Counted from the stretch's first letter, positions 52,261-61,682 are shown. The stretch is 64,000 nucleotides of DNA from Neobacillus sp. SuZ13 (GCF_030123365.1 NZ_CP126107.1:1287501-1351500); one strand, 5' to 3'. The notes: a model not told the origin generated them from the sequence alone. Numbers and translations: made by a program.

Positions 52261-52485
52261 ATGTTTGGTTCTTTAAAAGCAGGAGAAAAAGGGAAAATTA
52301 TTGATATTTCTCTAGTAGGTCACCTAGTTCAAAGACGTTTACTAGACTTAGGGATCACTGAAGGCTCAGAAGTGTGTGTGAAGTGTGTCATGCCATTTGG
52401 CGGTCCTGTAATGATTGAATCATGCGGACAATGTGTGGGTATTCGCCGAAGAGAAGCAGATCGAATTGAAGTGGAGAGAATATAA
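52261..52485 (+). CDS. feoA: FeoA ferrous iron transport protein
   Basis: A 74-residue SH3-like protein that assists FeoB: SLKAGEKGKIIDI, VQRRLLDLGITEGSEVCVKCVMPFGGPVMIES, VGIRRREADRIEVE. It has four cysteines, more than usual. I use ATG 52261, six bases after GGGTG; GTG 52252 overlaps that site. Its TAA stop shares its last base region with the feoB ATG (one-base overlap), so the pair is coupled. Iron control through the Fur box upstream is likely. Confidence 0.93.
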   Translation: MFGSLKAGEKGKIIDISLVGHLVQRRLLDLGITEGSEVCVKCVMPFGGPVMIESCGQCVGIRRREADRIEVERI

Positions 52486-54488
52486 TGGAAATCGCCCTAA
52501 TCGGAAATCCCAATACAGGGAAAACTTCATTGTTTAATAATCTTACCGGTTCTTATGAGTATATTGGTAACTGGAGCGGTGTAACCGTTGAAAAAAAAGT
52601 TGGGGTTTTTAAAAATAATTTTGGCCATTTAATTGATTTACCTGGTGTGTATACACTTAATCCGTTATCGAAGGACGAAGGGGTGGTTACATCCTTCTTT
52701 CTTAATGAATCAGTGGACCGCCTGCTGAATATATTAGATGCTTCACAATTAGAACGAAATTTACACCTGACCTTACAATTGCTAGAGTTTGAAAAACCAG
52801 CACTTATTGGACTTAATATGGTCGATGTAGCAAACAAACGCGGGATTCAGATAGATGGATCTAAACTTTCAAACCTTCTCGGAGTGCCAGTTGTTCCTGT
52901 TGTGGCAAGAAGTGGTAAGGGCTGTGATAAATTAGTTGATGTTATATCGACTCAATCAATCCAGCCTGCTAAAAAGAACCTTGTTTACTATGGTAAAGAG
53001 GTTGAAGCAGCAATTGTCGCTTTAACGGCTGAGATAAATGGCAAAACCGGCCTTTCTGGACGATTTCTTGCCATTCAGTATTTTGAAGGAAATGAATATG
53101 TTAGAAATTATGTAAATAGTATTGTTAACGAGCAAAAGCTTAATGAACTAATTGTTAACTTGGAGTCAACCTTACAAACACTTTACAATGTAAAATCATT
53201 AGCAAACTATATTTATCAAAAAAGAAGAGAAGTAATAGAAAAAATCGTCGTCGAAGTGGCTATTAAAAGTAACTTTGACATTCCACTTTCTGAAAAAATT
53301 GATATGATCGTTACCAATCGTTTTTTAGGAATGCCCATTTTCTTACTGCTTATGTATGTCATGTTTATGCTGACTTTTGATTGGCTCGGAACACCATTAT
53401 CTGATGCTTTGGACGGTTTTTTAACAGGGCCGATTACGACAGGATTTGAGTTGGTTTTAACCGCCATTCATGCTTCAAGTTTTATTCATGCATTAATTAT
53501 TGATGGGTTAGTTGCTGGTGTAGGCGGTGTACTCGTATTTGTTCCGCAAATTTTTATCCTATTTTTCTTTATTTCTTTATTAGAAGATTCCGGGTACATG
53601 GCCCGTGTTGCATTGGTAATGGACCGAATTATGGAGTCAGTTGGGTTAAATGGGAAGGCGTTTATCCCTATGATGATTGGCTTCGGCTGTAATGTACCAG
53701 GAATAATGGCAGCCAGAACAATAGAGACACCACGGGAAAGGCTGGTAACTATATTGCTTACCCCGTTAATGTCCTGTTCAGCACGATTGCCAGTGTATGC
53801 GTTATTTGTAGGAGCTTTTTTTGCAGGAAATAAGGCGTTAGTTGTTCTAAGCCTTTATGTCCTTGGGATTGTAGTTGCATTGGTCTTGGCAAAGATCTTT
53901 TCGTCTACATTACTAAAATCGGAGACTTCATTATTTGTTATAGAACTGCCCCCTTACCGTCTTCCACAGTTTCAATCACTGTGGAGGAGTACTTGGGATA
54001 AAGGAAAAGGGTTTGTTAGAAAAGCTGGAACATTTATTTTTGCGGGTTCTGTTTTTATCTGGTTATTATCTTATGCTGGCCCCAATGGTTTAAAGGCTGA
54101 CATGGATGATAGTTATTTAGCCGCGATTGGGAATGTAATCGCCCCAATTTTTGATCCAATTGGATTTGGAACATGGCAGGCATCTGCCTCGTTAATTACA
54201 GGGTTCTTGGCAAAAGAGGCCATTATTTCTACCATGAATATTATTTATTTTGTTCCGAATGATGCAAGTTTGCAAGGGTTATTAGCGGACTATTATACTC
54301 CGCTTGCTGCCTATAGTTTCATGGTTTTCATTTTGTTATACATCCCATGCCTTGCGACGGTAGCAACTATCTATAAAGAAACAAATTCAAAAAAATGGAC
54401 AGCTTTTTCTATGATTTATGCATTTGCAATTGCTTATGTGCTTTCTTTGATTATCTATCAAGGCGGCAAATTGTTAGGACTTGTTTAA
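52485..54488 (+). CDS. feoB: FeoB ferrous iron transporter
   Basis: A 667-residue Fe2+ permease with a G-protein head. G1 GNPNTGKTSLFNNLTG (residues 7-22), G2/switch WSGVTVEKKVG, G3 DLPGVYTL, G4 LNMVDVA, then a helical spacer and about nine transmembrane helices with the Gate motifs GYMARVALVMDRIMESVGLNGKAFIPMMIGFGCNVPGIMAARTI and SCSARLPVYALFVGAFF carrying the conserved Cys residues. Standard length. It is followed by a small Cys-rich partner 21 bases downstream. Confidence 0.97.
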   Translation: MEIALIGNPNTGKTSLFNNLTGSYEYIGNWSGVTVEKKVGVFKNNFGHLIDLPGVYTLNPLSKDEGVVTSFFLNESVDRLLNILDASQLERNLHLTLQLLEFEKPALIGLNMVDVANKRGIQIDGSKLSNLLGVPVVPVVARSGKGCDKLVDVISTQSIQPAKKNLVYYGKEVEAAIVALTAEINGKTGLSGRFLAIQYFEGNEYVRNYVNSIVNEQKLNELIVNLESTLQTLYNVKSLANYIYQKRREVIEKIVVEVAIKSNFDIPLSEKIDMIVTNRFLGMPIFLLLMYVMFMLTFDWLGTPLSDALDGFLTGPITTGFELVLTAIHASSFIHALIIDGLVAGVGGVLVFVPQIFILFFFISLLEDSGYMARVALVMDRIMESVGLNGKAFIPMMIGFGCNVPGIMAARTIETPRERLVTILLTPLMSCSARLPVYALFVGAFFAGNKALVVLSLYVLGIVVALVLAKIFSSTLLKSETSLFVIELPPYRLPQFQSLWRSTWDKGKGFVRKAGTFIFAGSVFIWLLSYAGPNGLKADMDDSYLAAIGNVIAPIFDPIGFGTWQASASLITGFLAKEAIISTMNIIYFVPNDASLQGLLADYYTPLAAYSFMVFILLYIPCLATVATIYKETNSKKWTAFSMIYAFAIAYVLSLIIYQGGKLLGLV

Positions 54489-54509
54489 TTCTAGAAAGAG
54501 GTGGAGCAA

Positions 54510-54665
54510 ATGATTGCCAATATTTTAATTGGAGCAGCTATTTTTGGATACGCGACATGGGCTTTAGTTAGGTTTATTAATAAATCGAAAAAAGGAAAAT
54601 GCGGGGCATGCGATTTGAAAAATTCATGTTCTAGCAATTGCGGAATACCGCCTAAATCACTATAA
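54510..54665 (+). CDS. FeoB-associated Cys-rich membrane protein
   Basis: A 51-residue protein: one transmembrane helix (ANILIGAAIFGYATWALVRFI), a lysine-rich stretch, and a cysteine tail CGACDLKNSCSSNC with four cysteines. This is the small FeoB-associated family that substitutes for FeoC in Firmicutes. AGAGGTGGAG precedes the ATG. It closes the feo operon before a terminator. Confidence 0.9.
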   Translation: MIANILIGAAIFGYATWALVRFINKSKKGKCGACDLKNSCSSNCGIPPKSL

Positions 54666-54669
54666 ATAA

Positions 54670-54704
54670 TTAAAACTGCTATCAATAAAGGTAGCAGTTT
54701 TTTG
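54670..54704 (+). terminator. Terminator of the feo operon
   Basis: AAACTGCTA, nine-base loop, TAGCAGTTT, then TTT. Confidence 0.85.
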
Positions 54705-54729
54705 ATGCTAGGATTTGAAGATTTAAGTA

Positions 54730-54753
54730 AACTAGTGTAAAATTACACTAGTT
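54730..54753. promoter_or_regulatory. Perfect palindromic operator before the XRE regulator
   Basis: AACTAGTGTAA-AA-TTACACTAGTT, an exact 11-2-11 palindrome 22 bases before the start. A second, overlapping dyad TTACA-N5-TGTAA extends to 54757. Autoregulation by the adjacent helix-turn-helix protein is the obvious reading. Confidence 0.7.
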
Positions 54754-54775
54754 GTAATTGAAGGAAGGGCTTAAT

Positions 54776-55231
54776 TTGACCAGAGATGAAATTATAATGC
54801 AGGTTTCTGAAAAGCTTCGCCTCATACGGACGGAAGTCGGCTATACACAGGATAAAATGGCAGACATTATTGGTGTCTCAAAGAAAACACTTGTTCAAAT
54901 TGAAAAAGGTAGAGTTTTAGCCAACTGGTCTACTGTAGTTTCGATTTGTGCACTATTTCGTGAAAGTGAAACAGTACAATTTCTATTTGGGAATGAGCCG
55001 CTTGAGGTGTTAGAAACGGTTGCCCGCGAAGGAATAGATATTCGGAAGTCAAAAACACTCGGCGGCCGGATATGGTGGAGAGTCGTATCGAAAAAGAACG
55101 GGTATATTCTGCAACAAAATATTCTCAGTAAACATTTTCGGATTTTGGATGAAGAAAATTATCGGATTTTTAGCAGCATTGATGAAAAGGTATCGAAACA
55201 CCGTTTTAAAGAATTGACGAAAAATGAATAA
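54776..55231 (+). CDS. XRE-family transcriptional regulator
   Basis: A 151-residue protein with an N-terminal XRE helix-turn-helix (SEKLRLIRTEVGYTQDKMADIIGVSKKTLVQIEKGRVLANWSTVVSICALF, residues about 9-60) and a C-terminal part of unknown fold (LGGRIWWRVVSKKNGYILQQNILSKHFRILDEENYRIFSSID). TTG 54776 is spaced correctly from GGAAGGG; the earlier TTG (54758) precedes it. A perfect palindrome lies at the promoter. Neighbouring targets could be itself or the PBP gene 130 bases downstream. Confidence 0.85.
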   Translation: MTRDEIIMQVSEKLRLIRTEVGYTQDKMADIIGVSKKTLVQIEKGRVLANWSTVVSICALFRESETVQFLFGNEPLEVLETVAREGIDIRKSKTLGGRIWWRVVSKKNGYILQQNILSKHFRILDEENYRIFSSIDEKVSKHRFKELTKNE

Positions 55232-55239
55232 ACGACATG

Positions 55240-55270
55240 AAAAAGATGGGAAACCGCCATCTTTTTTCTT
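55240..55270 (+). terminator. Terminator after the XRE gene
   Basis: AAAAGATGG, seven-base loop, CCATCTTTT, then TTCTTTTTTT. Confidence 0.85.
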
Positions 55271-55360
55271 TTTTTTGGAATACTAAATATTGTCATAAAA
55301 ACTCTCCCTATCTTCGAAAATTAACTGGATGATAGATTACAGATAAAGGATGTTTTTCAT

Positions 55361-57403
55361 TTGGTATTAAAAGAGAAAATTAAGACCATATTCAATAACT
55401 TGAAAAAGTGGCACTTGTTCCAAACTATTGTACTTTCTATGTTAATCATCATCTTGTGTTTTTTTGGACTACTTTATTATTTTTCCAAGGATGCTGATAT
55501 ATCAGGACTTAAGAACGAACTGCCACAGGCTACCTTGTTTTATGATGTGAATGGGAATGTAGCAAGTAAAGTATCCGCAAATAAAAATGAAGGTGTCTCT
55601 ATTAAGCAAGTTCCTGATTCATTGAAAAACGCGATTATTGCTATTGAGGATCGTCGATTTTATCAACATAGCGGTGTAGATTTAATAGGGACATCAAGGG
55701 CTCTCATCCGAGACCTAAAAGCTAGAGGAATGGTTGAAGGCGGCAGCACCATAACGCAACAATTGACTAAGAATACACTTCTCACCTCACAAAAAACCTT
55801 AAATAGGAAGATGGAGGAGGTTTTTTTAGCACTACAAATTGAACGTGAATATTCAAAACCAGAAATCTTGCAAATGTATCTAAATCAAATTTATTTTGGA
55901 AATGGTGCATGGGGGATTAAAACGGCCGCAAGCAAATATTTTGCCAAAGAGGTTAATGACCTAACGATCAGTGAATCTGCATTACTTGCAGGACTGATTA
56001 AAGCACCATCTGCCCTGAATCCTTATGAAAATATGGAAAAGGCGACCGAAAGGCGAAATCTAGTATTAGTACAAATGAAGAAGCAAGGGTATATTTCGGA
56101 TTCTCAGTATGAAAAAGCCATACATGAAAAAGTAATTTTGAATGATAAGGGCGGTGACCCGTTCCGGGGGAAATTTCCATACTATGTTGATCAGGTTTTA
56201 GAAGAGGCTATAAACTTATATGGATTAACACAGGATGAATTACTAACAGGCGGCTATCAAATTTTTACAGAACTTGAACCTGAAATGCAAACAGCCATGG
56301 AAGAGACCTATCAAAATGACTCCTTATTCCAAGAAGGAAAAGACACCCTAGTGCAGAGCGGTGGTGTCCTCTTAGATCCCAAGACAGGTGGAATTAAGGC
56401 AATTGTTGGCGGCAGGGGAAAACATACGTTTAGGGGTTATAATCGAGCCTCGCAATTAAAAGCTCAGCCTGGTTCCTCCTTTAAGCCATTAGCGGTTTAT
56501 ACACCTGCACTGGAAGAAGGTTGGAAGATGACGGATATGTTAAAAGATGAACCAATGACCTTTGGGAGTTATCAACCGAGTAATTACGATAATCAATATG
56601 CTGGTCAGGTGCCCATGTATGAAGCTGTAAAAGAATCAAAAAACGTATCTGCTGTTTGGCTGTTAAATGAACTTGGGATTGAAAAAGGATTAGATTCAAT
56701 TAAGCGGTTTGGAATTTCATTGGACAAAAATGACCGTAATTTATCTCTTGCCTTAGGCGGTTTGCACAATGGTGTCTCTCCTTTGAACATGGCAGAAGCT
56801 TTTTCTGTTTTTCCAAATAACGGAGTAAGAATGAAGGCGCATGCAATTAAGAAAATTGTTAATGCTGACGGAAAGGTTGTCGCTGTCTGGAAAGCAAAAA
56901 AAGAAAGAGTCACAACAAAAGCCGTAACCAACAATATAACGACCATGCTCCTTGGTGTAGTGGAACAAGGAACGGGTAAGGCTGCACAAATACCTGGCCG
57001 AGAAACGGCAGGAAAAACTGGTTCAACTCAGGTTCCAATAGAAGGAATAAATGGCTTGAAGGATCAATGGTTTGTTGGGTACACCCCGCAGCTGGTCGGG
57101 GCGATCTGGGTTGGCTACGATAAAACAGATAAGGATCATTATATTACGCCTGTCAGCAATAAAGGTTCAGCAGTTATTTTTCGGGAAGTTATGACGAAAG
57201 CATTAACGAATGAGCCTGTTGAAAGCTTTAATGTCCAGCATATCTCCACATTGATTGAAAAGAAAAAGCAAGAAGAGGCTGCTAAGAATCGTTTTAATTT
57301 TCAAGAGAATTTTAATAACGAGGTTCAGAAGTGGGAAGAAAAATGGAATAAGCAAAAGGAAAAATGGAGGAAGAGATGGAATGATAAGGGAAAAGGTCAT
57401 TAA
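55361..57403 (+). CDS. Class A penicillin-binding protein (transglycosylase/transpeptidase)
   Basis: A 680-residue bifunctional peptidoglycan synthase. One N-terminal helix (about 19-42), GT51 domain with the catalytic Glu in AIEDRRFYQHSGVD (about residue 96) and GGSTITQQLTKN, then a transpeptidase with SxxK serine in PGSSFKP (about 372), SVS-type motif ESKNVSAVW and KTGST near 551. The C-terminal 40 residues are a charged, tryptophan-rich coil (KWEEKWNKQKEKWRKRW). TTG start behind AAAGGATG. Close to PbpF/PBP1-type enzymes of Bacillus. Position after a regulator with its own terminator suggests independent expression. Confidence 0.93.
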   Translation: MVLKEKIKTIFNNLKKWHLFQTIVLSMLIIILCFFGLLYYFSKDADISGLKNELPQATLFYDVNGNVASKVSANKNEGVSIKQVPDSLKNAIIAIEDRRFYQHSGVDLIGTSRALIRDLKARGMVEGGSTITQQLTKNTLLTSQKTLNRKMEEVFLALQIEREYSKPEILQMYLNQIYFGNGAWGIKTAASKYFAKEVNDLTISESALLAGLIKAPSALNPYENMEKATERRNLVLVQMKKQGYISDSQYEKAIHEKVILNDKGGDPFRGKFPYYVDQVLEEAINLYGLTQDELLTGGYQIFTELEPEMQTAMEETYQNDSLFQEGKDTLVQSGGVLLDPKTGGIKAIVGGRGKHTFRGYNRASQLKAQPGSSFKPLAVYTPALEEGWKMTDMLKDEPMTFGSYQPSNYDNQYAGQVPMYEAVKESKNVSAVWLLNELGIEKGLDSIKRFGISLDKNDRNLSLALGGLHNGVSPLNMAEAFSVFPNNGVRMKAHAIKKIVNADGKVVAVWKAKKERVTTKAVTNNITTMLLGVVEQGTGKAAQIPGRETAGKTGSTQVPIEGINGLKDQWFVGYTPQLVGAIWVGYDKTDKDHYITPVSNKGSAVIFREVMTKALTNEPVESFNVQHISTLIEKKKQEEAAKNRFNFQENFNNEVQKWEEKWNKQKEKWRKRWNDKGKGH

Positions 57404-57521
57404 TGTTCTCCTATGAGACGAAAACTATTCGAAACAATTCAGAAAAATGAGAATTGACTTTTAAAAGAACTGGTGATAACCTAACAAAGGAAGAAAAAAA
57501 AGGAAAGGGAGGGTTACAAAA

Positions 57522-57596
57522 ATGACTACATTCAATCATGTCTCTTTAACAATTGAATATTTGAATGTAACCTGTCCTGAAGAAATTTCCTGTTAA
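57522..57596 (+). CDS. Leader peptide 1 of the bmrCD attenuator
   Basis: A 24-codon ORF (MTTFNHV...PEEISC) behind an excellent GGGAGGG ribosome site. Its codons contain GTAACCTGT (57567-57575), the exact complement of ACAGGTTAC in the 5' arm of the terminator downstream. A translating ribosome would mask that segment and allow termination; stalled initiation would free it to form an antiterminator. It corresponds in position to the BmrB leader of B. subtilis bmrBCD, though shorter. Confidence 0.6.
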   Translation: MTTFNHVSLTIEYLNVTCPEEISC

Positions 57597-57641
57597 TTTA
57601 TCAATGTGAAATAATTGATTAATGACAAAAACACAGGTTAC
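57567..57641 (+). promoter_or_regulatory. Antiterminator pairing in the bmrCD leader
   Basis: GTAACCTGT (57567-57575) and ACAGGTTAC (57633-57641) are perfect nine-base complements, mutually exclusive with the terminator that uses the second segment. Confidence 0.6.
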
Positions 57642-57673
57642 GTTTTATTTAATACGTGACGTGTGTTTTTTTG
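57631..57673 (+). terminator. Attenuator terminator 1 upstream of bmrC
   Basis: ACACAGGTTACG pairs with CGTGACGTGTGT (one mismatch, one wobble) followed by seven T. Confidence 0.75.
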
Positions 57674-57691
57674 TCCCTTTTTTTAAAAGGA

Positions 57692-57725
57692 GGCATACTG
57701 CACTGTTGCGGTATGTCTTTTTTTA
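57692..57725 (+). terminator. Attenuator terminator 2 upstream of bmrC
   Basis: GGCATACTGCA, CTGT loop, TGCGGTATGTC, then TTTTTTT. Two wobble pairs. An AAAAGGAGG ribosome-like site overlaps its left arm. Confidence 0.6.
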
Positions 57726-57758
57726 TAGTTCAAAACAAACTTGAGGGAGGAAATTTGG

Positions 57759-57818
57759 ATGAGATATTTAGAAGGGTCTTGGACAGGAAATACAGCAGGA
57801 GCAATAGACGGCGGATAG
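57759..57818 (+). CDS. Small ORF directly before bmrC, possible second leader peptide
   Basis: Nineteen codons (MRYLEGSWTGNTAGAIDGG) behind GAGGGAGG with an eight-base spacer, ending 24 bases before the bmrC start. Soluble, no known family. Given two terminators and another leader ORF upstream it probably takes part in the same translation-linked control, or couples ribosome entry to bmrC. Confidence 0.5.
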   Translation: MRYLEGSWTGNTAGAIDGG

Positions 57819-57842
57819 TAAAACATAAGGGGGAAGTCAGTT

Positions 57843-59599
57843 ATGTTTGCGGTGTTAAAAAAATTAAGTTGGTTCTTTAAAGAAAATTGGCAGCGATATG
57901 CCATCGCGATTACCCTATTAATTTTAGTCGGCATATTGGATGTGATTCCGCCTAAATTAATCGGTTTAGCGATTGATGATATTCATGAAGGCAGTATTAG
58001 TAATAAGAAAATAATCCAATACCTTGGCATTCTTTTGGCAATCATGGTTTCTTCCTATGCAATAACCTATATATGGATGTACCGACTGTTTGGAGGAGCC
58101 TTCCTTATAGAAAGGAAACTTAGGTCCAGTTCGTTGCTCATTTACTAAAAATGACTCCGATATTCTATGAAAAAAATAGGACTGGGGATTTAATGGCGCG
58201 TGCCACTAATGATTTAAAGGCCATATCAATCACAGCAGGTTTTGGGATCCTGACACTCGTAGATTCAAGTGTATGGATGCTGACATTACTTTTAACGATG
58301 GGAATTTTAATTAGTTGGAAGTTAACGCTGGCGGCAATTATCCCGCTGCCAATTATGGCGATTTTAATGCAAATGTATGGAAAACGAATTCATACTCGCT
58401 TCATGGAAGCCCAAGATGCGTTTGGTGAACTGAATGACCGAGTACTTGAATCAGTTGCAGGAGTTAGAGTCATCCGTGCTTTTGTTCAAGAATCTGCAGA
58501 TAGCAAGCGGTTTCATCAGCTGACAGAGGATGTCTATTACAAGAACATTAACGTTGCAAAAATTGACGCATTATTCGACCCAACAATTAAGGTGCTTGTT
58601 GGTATTAGTTACTTAATTGGGCTCGGGTATGGTGCCTATTTAGTTTTCCATCAATCGATCACATTGGGCAATCTTGTTTCGTTTAATGTGTATCTAGGGA
58701 TGCTGATCTGGCCCATGTTCGCAATTGGTGAGTTAATCAATGTGATGCAGAGGGGGAATGCTTCACTTGACCGTGTAAATGAAACACTGAGCTATCAGGA
58801 GGAAGTCGTCAATCCTCTAAGCCCTGTTTCAATTCCACATGCAGATCAAATTGATTATCGAAAGGTAACTTTTCGTTATCCCTCTTCTAAGAATGTTAAC
58901 CTTCATCAGGTTAATGTTAGGCTTCTCCAAGGACAGACATTGGGTATTGTCGGTAAAACAGGTTCAGGAAAGACCACCTTTATTAAACAGTTATTAAGAC
59001 AATATCCACTAGGCGATGGAGAGGTATCTATATCAGGGGTATCTTTGGAGAAACAAACCTTAGATCAGGTTCGCGACTGGATTGGTTATGTGCCACAGGA
59101 TCATGTACTGTTTTCTCGAAGTGTGAAAGAGAATATCCTCTTTGGCAGCAAAGATGCCAGCGAGGAGGAATTAGAAGAGGCCATTGATTTAGCTGCGTTT
59201 CGAAAAGATCTGGCCCTCCTTCCAGAGGGATTAAGTACACTCGTTGGGGAGAAGGGTGTGGCCTTATCAGGAGGGCAAAAACAACGGATTTCGATTGCAC
59301 GCGCACTGATCAAAAATCCAGAAATCCTAATCCTCGATGATTCCTTATCGGCAGTTGATGCCAAAACAGAAAAACGAATCATTGATAATATTAGAAAGGT
59401 TAGAAATGACAAGACCACTATCATTACCACACATAGAATGTCCGCTGTCCAACATGCCGACCATATTATTGTTTTAGATGATGGCAAAATTGTCGAAGAA
59501 GGGACACATGAACAGCTCCTTGAACATGATGGGTGGTATAGGGAACAATTTATTCGCCAGCAGATTGCAGGGAAGATAGAGGAAGAGGTGCAAGCATGA
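57843..59599 (+). pseudogene. bmrC: BmrC-like ABC exporter half, interrupted by a single-base frameshift
   Basis: One partner of a heterodimeric ABC multidrug exporter like B. subtilis BmrC (YheI, 585 residues). Frame 1 (57843-58148) gives the first 101 residues through ERKLRS; frame 2 (58151-59599, but readable from 58127 as QFVAHLLKMTPIFYEKNRTGDLMARATND) gives the rest: five helices, Walker A GIVGKTGSGKTTF, Q-loop, signature ALSGGQKQRISIARAL, Walker B ILILDDSLSAVD, H-loop TTHRMS. One base is missing near 58125-58127 (AGG-TC-CAG). The Walker B glutamate is replaced by Asp, the degenerate-site pattern of this half. Either a real pseudogene, a sequencing error, or a -1 shift. Confidence 0.85.
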
Positions 59600-61611
59600 C
59601 AACAGGAAAACGATTAGCTAAATACGCCTTGGCGTATAAAAAAATTATTTTCGCAGCATTGATCATGCTGACCATTTCTGTCGGAACCGATCTCGCTGGC
59701 CCGTTTATTGCTAAAAATATCATTGATCAGCATATTTTAGGAATTGAATCTGTTTGGTATGAAACATCAAGCGGCAAAAAAGCAGTAAATTATGACGGGA
59801 AATTTTATAAAAGAGAAAAGTATGTATCTAGTCGTGAACAAAAGGGAAGGCAGATCCAAATTTTGCAGGTCGGTTCTAAGTTTGTTTTCATCGACGAAAA
59901 GCTTGAATTTGACGGAAAGCGGACCTTGAATGCCGGAACATTGGAGATAAAAAATGGTGTTAGAAGGGTTGAATATCAGGCCAAGGTCCTTAGGTTGTCT
60001 GAAATCTTAGCCTTTTATCAGCCTGAGATTCTCCCTATCGTTCAACTTTTAGCCATTTATTTTGGACTCTTGGTAGTATCAGCTGTTTTTCAGTACGGTG
60101 AACGTTTCTTATTGCAAAAATCTGCAAACCGCATCATTCAAAAAATGCGGGAAGATGTGTATGGGCAAATTCAACGTCTGCCAATAAATTATTTTGATAA
60201 CCTGCCTGCTGGTAAAGTAGTAGCAAGAATTACGAATGATACGGAGGCAATCCGTGAATTATATGTTACCGTTCTCGCTACCTTTTTTACAAGTTCTATT
60301 TATATTACTGGCATATATGTAGCTTTGTTTATTTTAAACGTAAAGCTTGCAGCAATTTGTTTATTGTTATTGCCAATTATTTATGTATGGATGTTGATTT
60401 ACCGTAAGTATGCTTCAAAATACAACCGTGTGATTCGATCGAAGAATAGCGAAATAAATGCAATGATTAATGAGTCAATCCAAGGGATGAGTATTATCCA
60501 AGCGTTCAGTCGAGAAAAAGAAGCAAAAACAGATTTTGAGAAACTTAACCATGAGCATTTTAACTACCAAAATAAATTATTAAGTCTCAATTCATTAACC
60601 TCGCACAACCTTGTCGGAGTCCTAAGAAATCTTATTTTTGTAGCATTTATTTGGTATTTTGGCGACCAGGCACTAAATGCTTCTACGATTCTTTCACTAG
60701 GAATGCTGTATGCCTTTGTTGATTATATTAATCGGCTTTTCCAACCGGTGCAGGGGATTGTTAATCAATTGGCCAATCTAGAACTTGCTCTTGTGGCGGG
60801 AGAACGTGTATTTAAACTGATGGATGAACCTGGGGAAAATGTAAGTAGTGAGCGAATTGCTCGTTTTAAAGGATATGTAATATTTGACCATGTATCATTT
60901 GGTTATAAAGACGGGGAATACGTTTTAAAGAATATTGATTTTGAAGCCAAACATGGTGAAACAGTCGCCCTAGTTGGCCACACGGGATCTGGAAAAAGTT
61001 CCATTATGAATTTACTTTTCCGGTTTTATGATTGTCAAAAGGGAAAAATTACGATTGATGGAAGAGATATTGAAACGATTCCCCGTCAATCTATCCGTAA
61101 CCATATGGGAATTGTTTTACAGGATCCCTATTTATTTACCGGAACCATAGCCTCAAATGTAAGTCTTAATGATTCTGCGATAACCAAAGAAAAAGTAGAA
61201 AAAGCATTAAAGGATGTAGGGGCTGACAAGGTATTCAAGCATTTAGAAAATGGTTATGATGAGCCAGTACTAGAGAAAGGCAGTACCCTCTCAAGTGGGC
61301 AGAGACAGATCATTTCCTTTGCACGAGCGCTGGCATTCGATCCAGCTATACTTATACTTGACGAAGCTACGTCAAGTATTGATACAGAAACGGAAACTGT
61401 GATTCAAGAGGCAATGGAAGTTCTGAAAAAGGGGAGGACCACCTTTATCATTGCCCACCGGTTATCAACGATCCGTAACGCTGACCAAATCATTGTCTTA
61501 GACCGCGGGATGATTGTTGAAAAGGGCACACATGATCAATTAATGGAGAAAAAAGGGAAGTATTATCAAATGTATGAACTTCAGCAGGGCAACACAGATT
61601 TGGCCGGCTAG
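59596..61611 (+). CDS. bmrD: BmrD-like ABC multidrug exporter subunit
   Basis: A 671-residue ABC half-transporter matching BmrD/YheH (673). Six helices in the first 370 residues, with a long extra loop (about 50-130) between helices one and two, a known trait of this family. Nucleotide-binding domain: ALVGHTGSGKSSIMNLLFRFY, GIVLQDPYLFTGTIASNV, signature TLSSGQRQIISFARAL, Walker B AILILDEATSSID with the catalytic Glu, and IAHRLSTI. It is the catalytically competent partner of BmrC, whose stop overlaps its ATG (ATGA). With bmrC broken, it may act alone or be inactive. Confidence 0.93.
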   Translation: MTTGKRLAKYALAYKKIIFAALIMLTISVGTDLAGPFIAKNIIDQHILGIESVWYETSSGKKAVNYDGKFYKREKYVSSREQKGRQIQILQVGSKFVFIDEKLEFDGKRTLNAGTLEIKNGVRRVEYQAKVLRLSEILAFYQPEILPIVQLLAIYFGLLVVSAVFQYGERFLLQKSANRIIQKMREDVYGQIQRLPINYFDNLPAGKVVARITNDTEAIRELYVTVLATFFTSSIYITGIYVALFILNVKLAAICLLLLPIIYVWMLIYRKYASKYNRVIRSKNSEINAMINESIQGMSIIQAFSREKEAKTDFEKLNHEHFNYQNKLLSLNSLTSHNLVGVLRNLIFVAFIWYFGDQALNASTILSLGMLYAFVDYINRLFQPVQGIVNQLANLELALVAGERVFKLMDEPGENVSSERIARFKGYVIFDHVSFGYKDGEYVLKNIDFEAKHGETVALVGHTGSGKSSIMNLLFRFYDCQKGKITIDGRDIETIPRQSIRNHMGIVLQDPYLFTGTIASNVSLNDSAITKEKVEKALKDVGADKVFKHLENGYDEPVLEKGSTLSSGQRQIISFARALAFDPAILILDEATSSIDTETETVIQEAMEVLKKGRTTFIIAHRLSTIRNADQIIVLDRGMIVEKGTHDQLMEKKGKYYQMYELQQGNTDLAG

Positions 61612-61625
61612 CAAAAACTTTTCTC

Positions 61626-61671
61626 GAGTTCGGGAACTTGGGTCTGGTTGTTTCTAAAAGCGACCGAACTC
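61626..61671. repeat. Inverted repeat after bmrD
   Basis: GAGTTCGG and CCGAACTC lie 30 bases apart just after the bmrD stop. The same 300-base stretch holds the 52-bp tandem array and no ORF of note. Confidence 0.5.
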
Positions 61672-61682
61672 TCTCATTCTTA

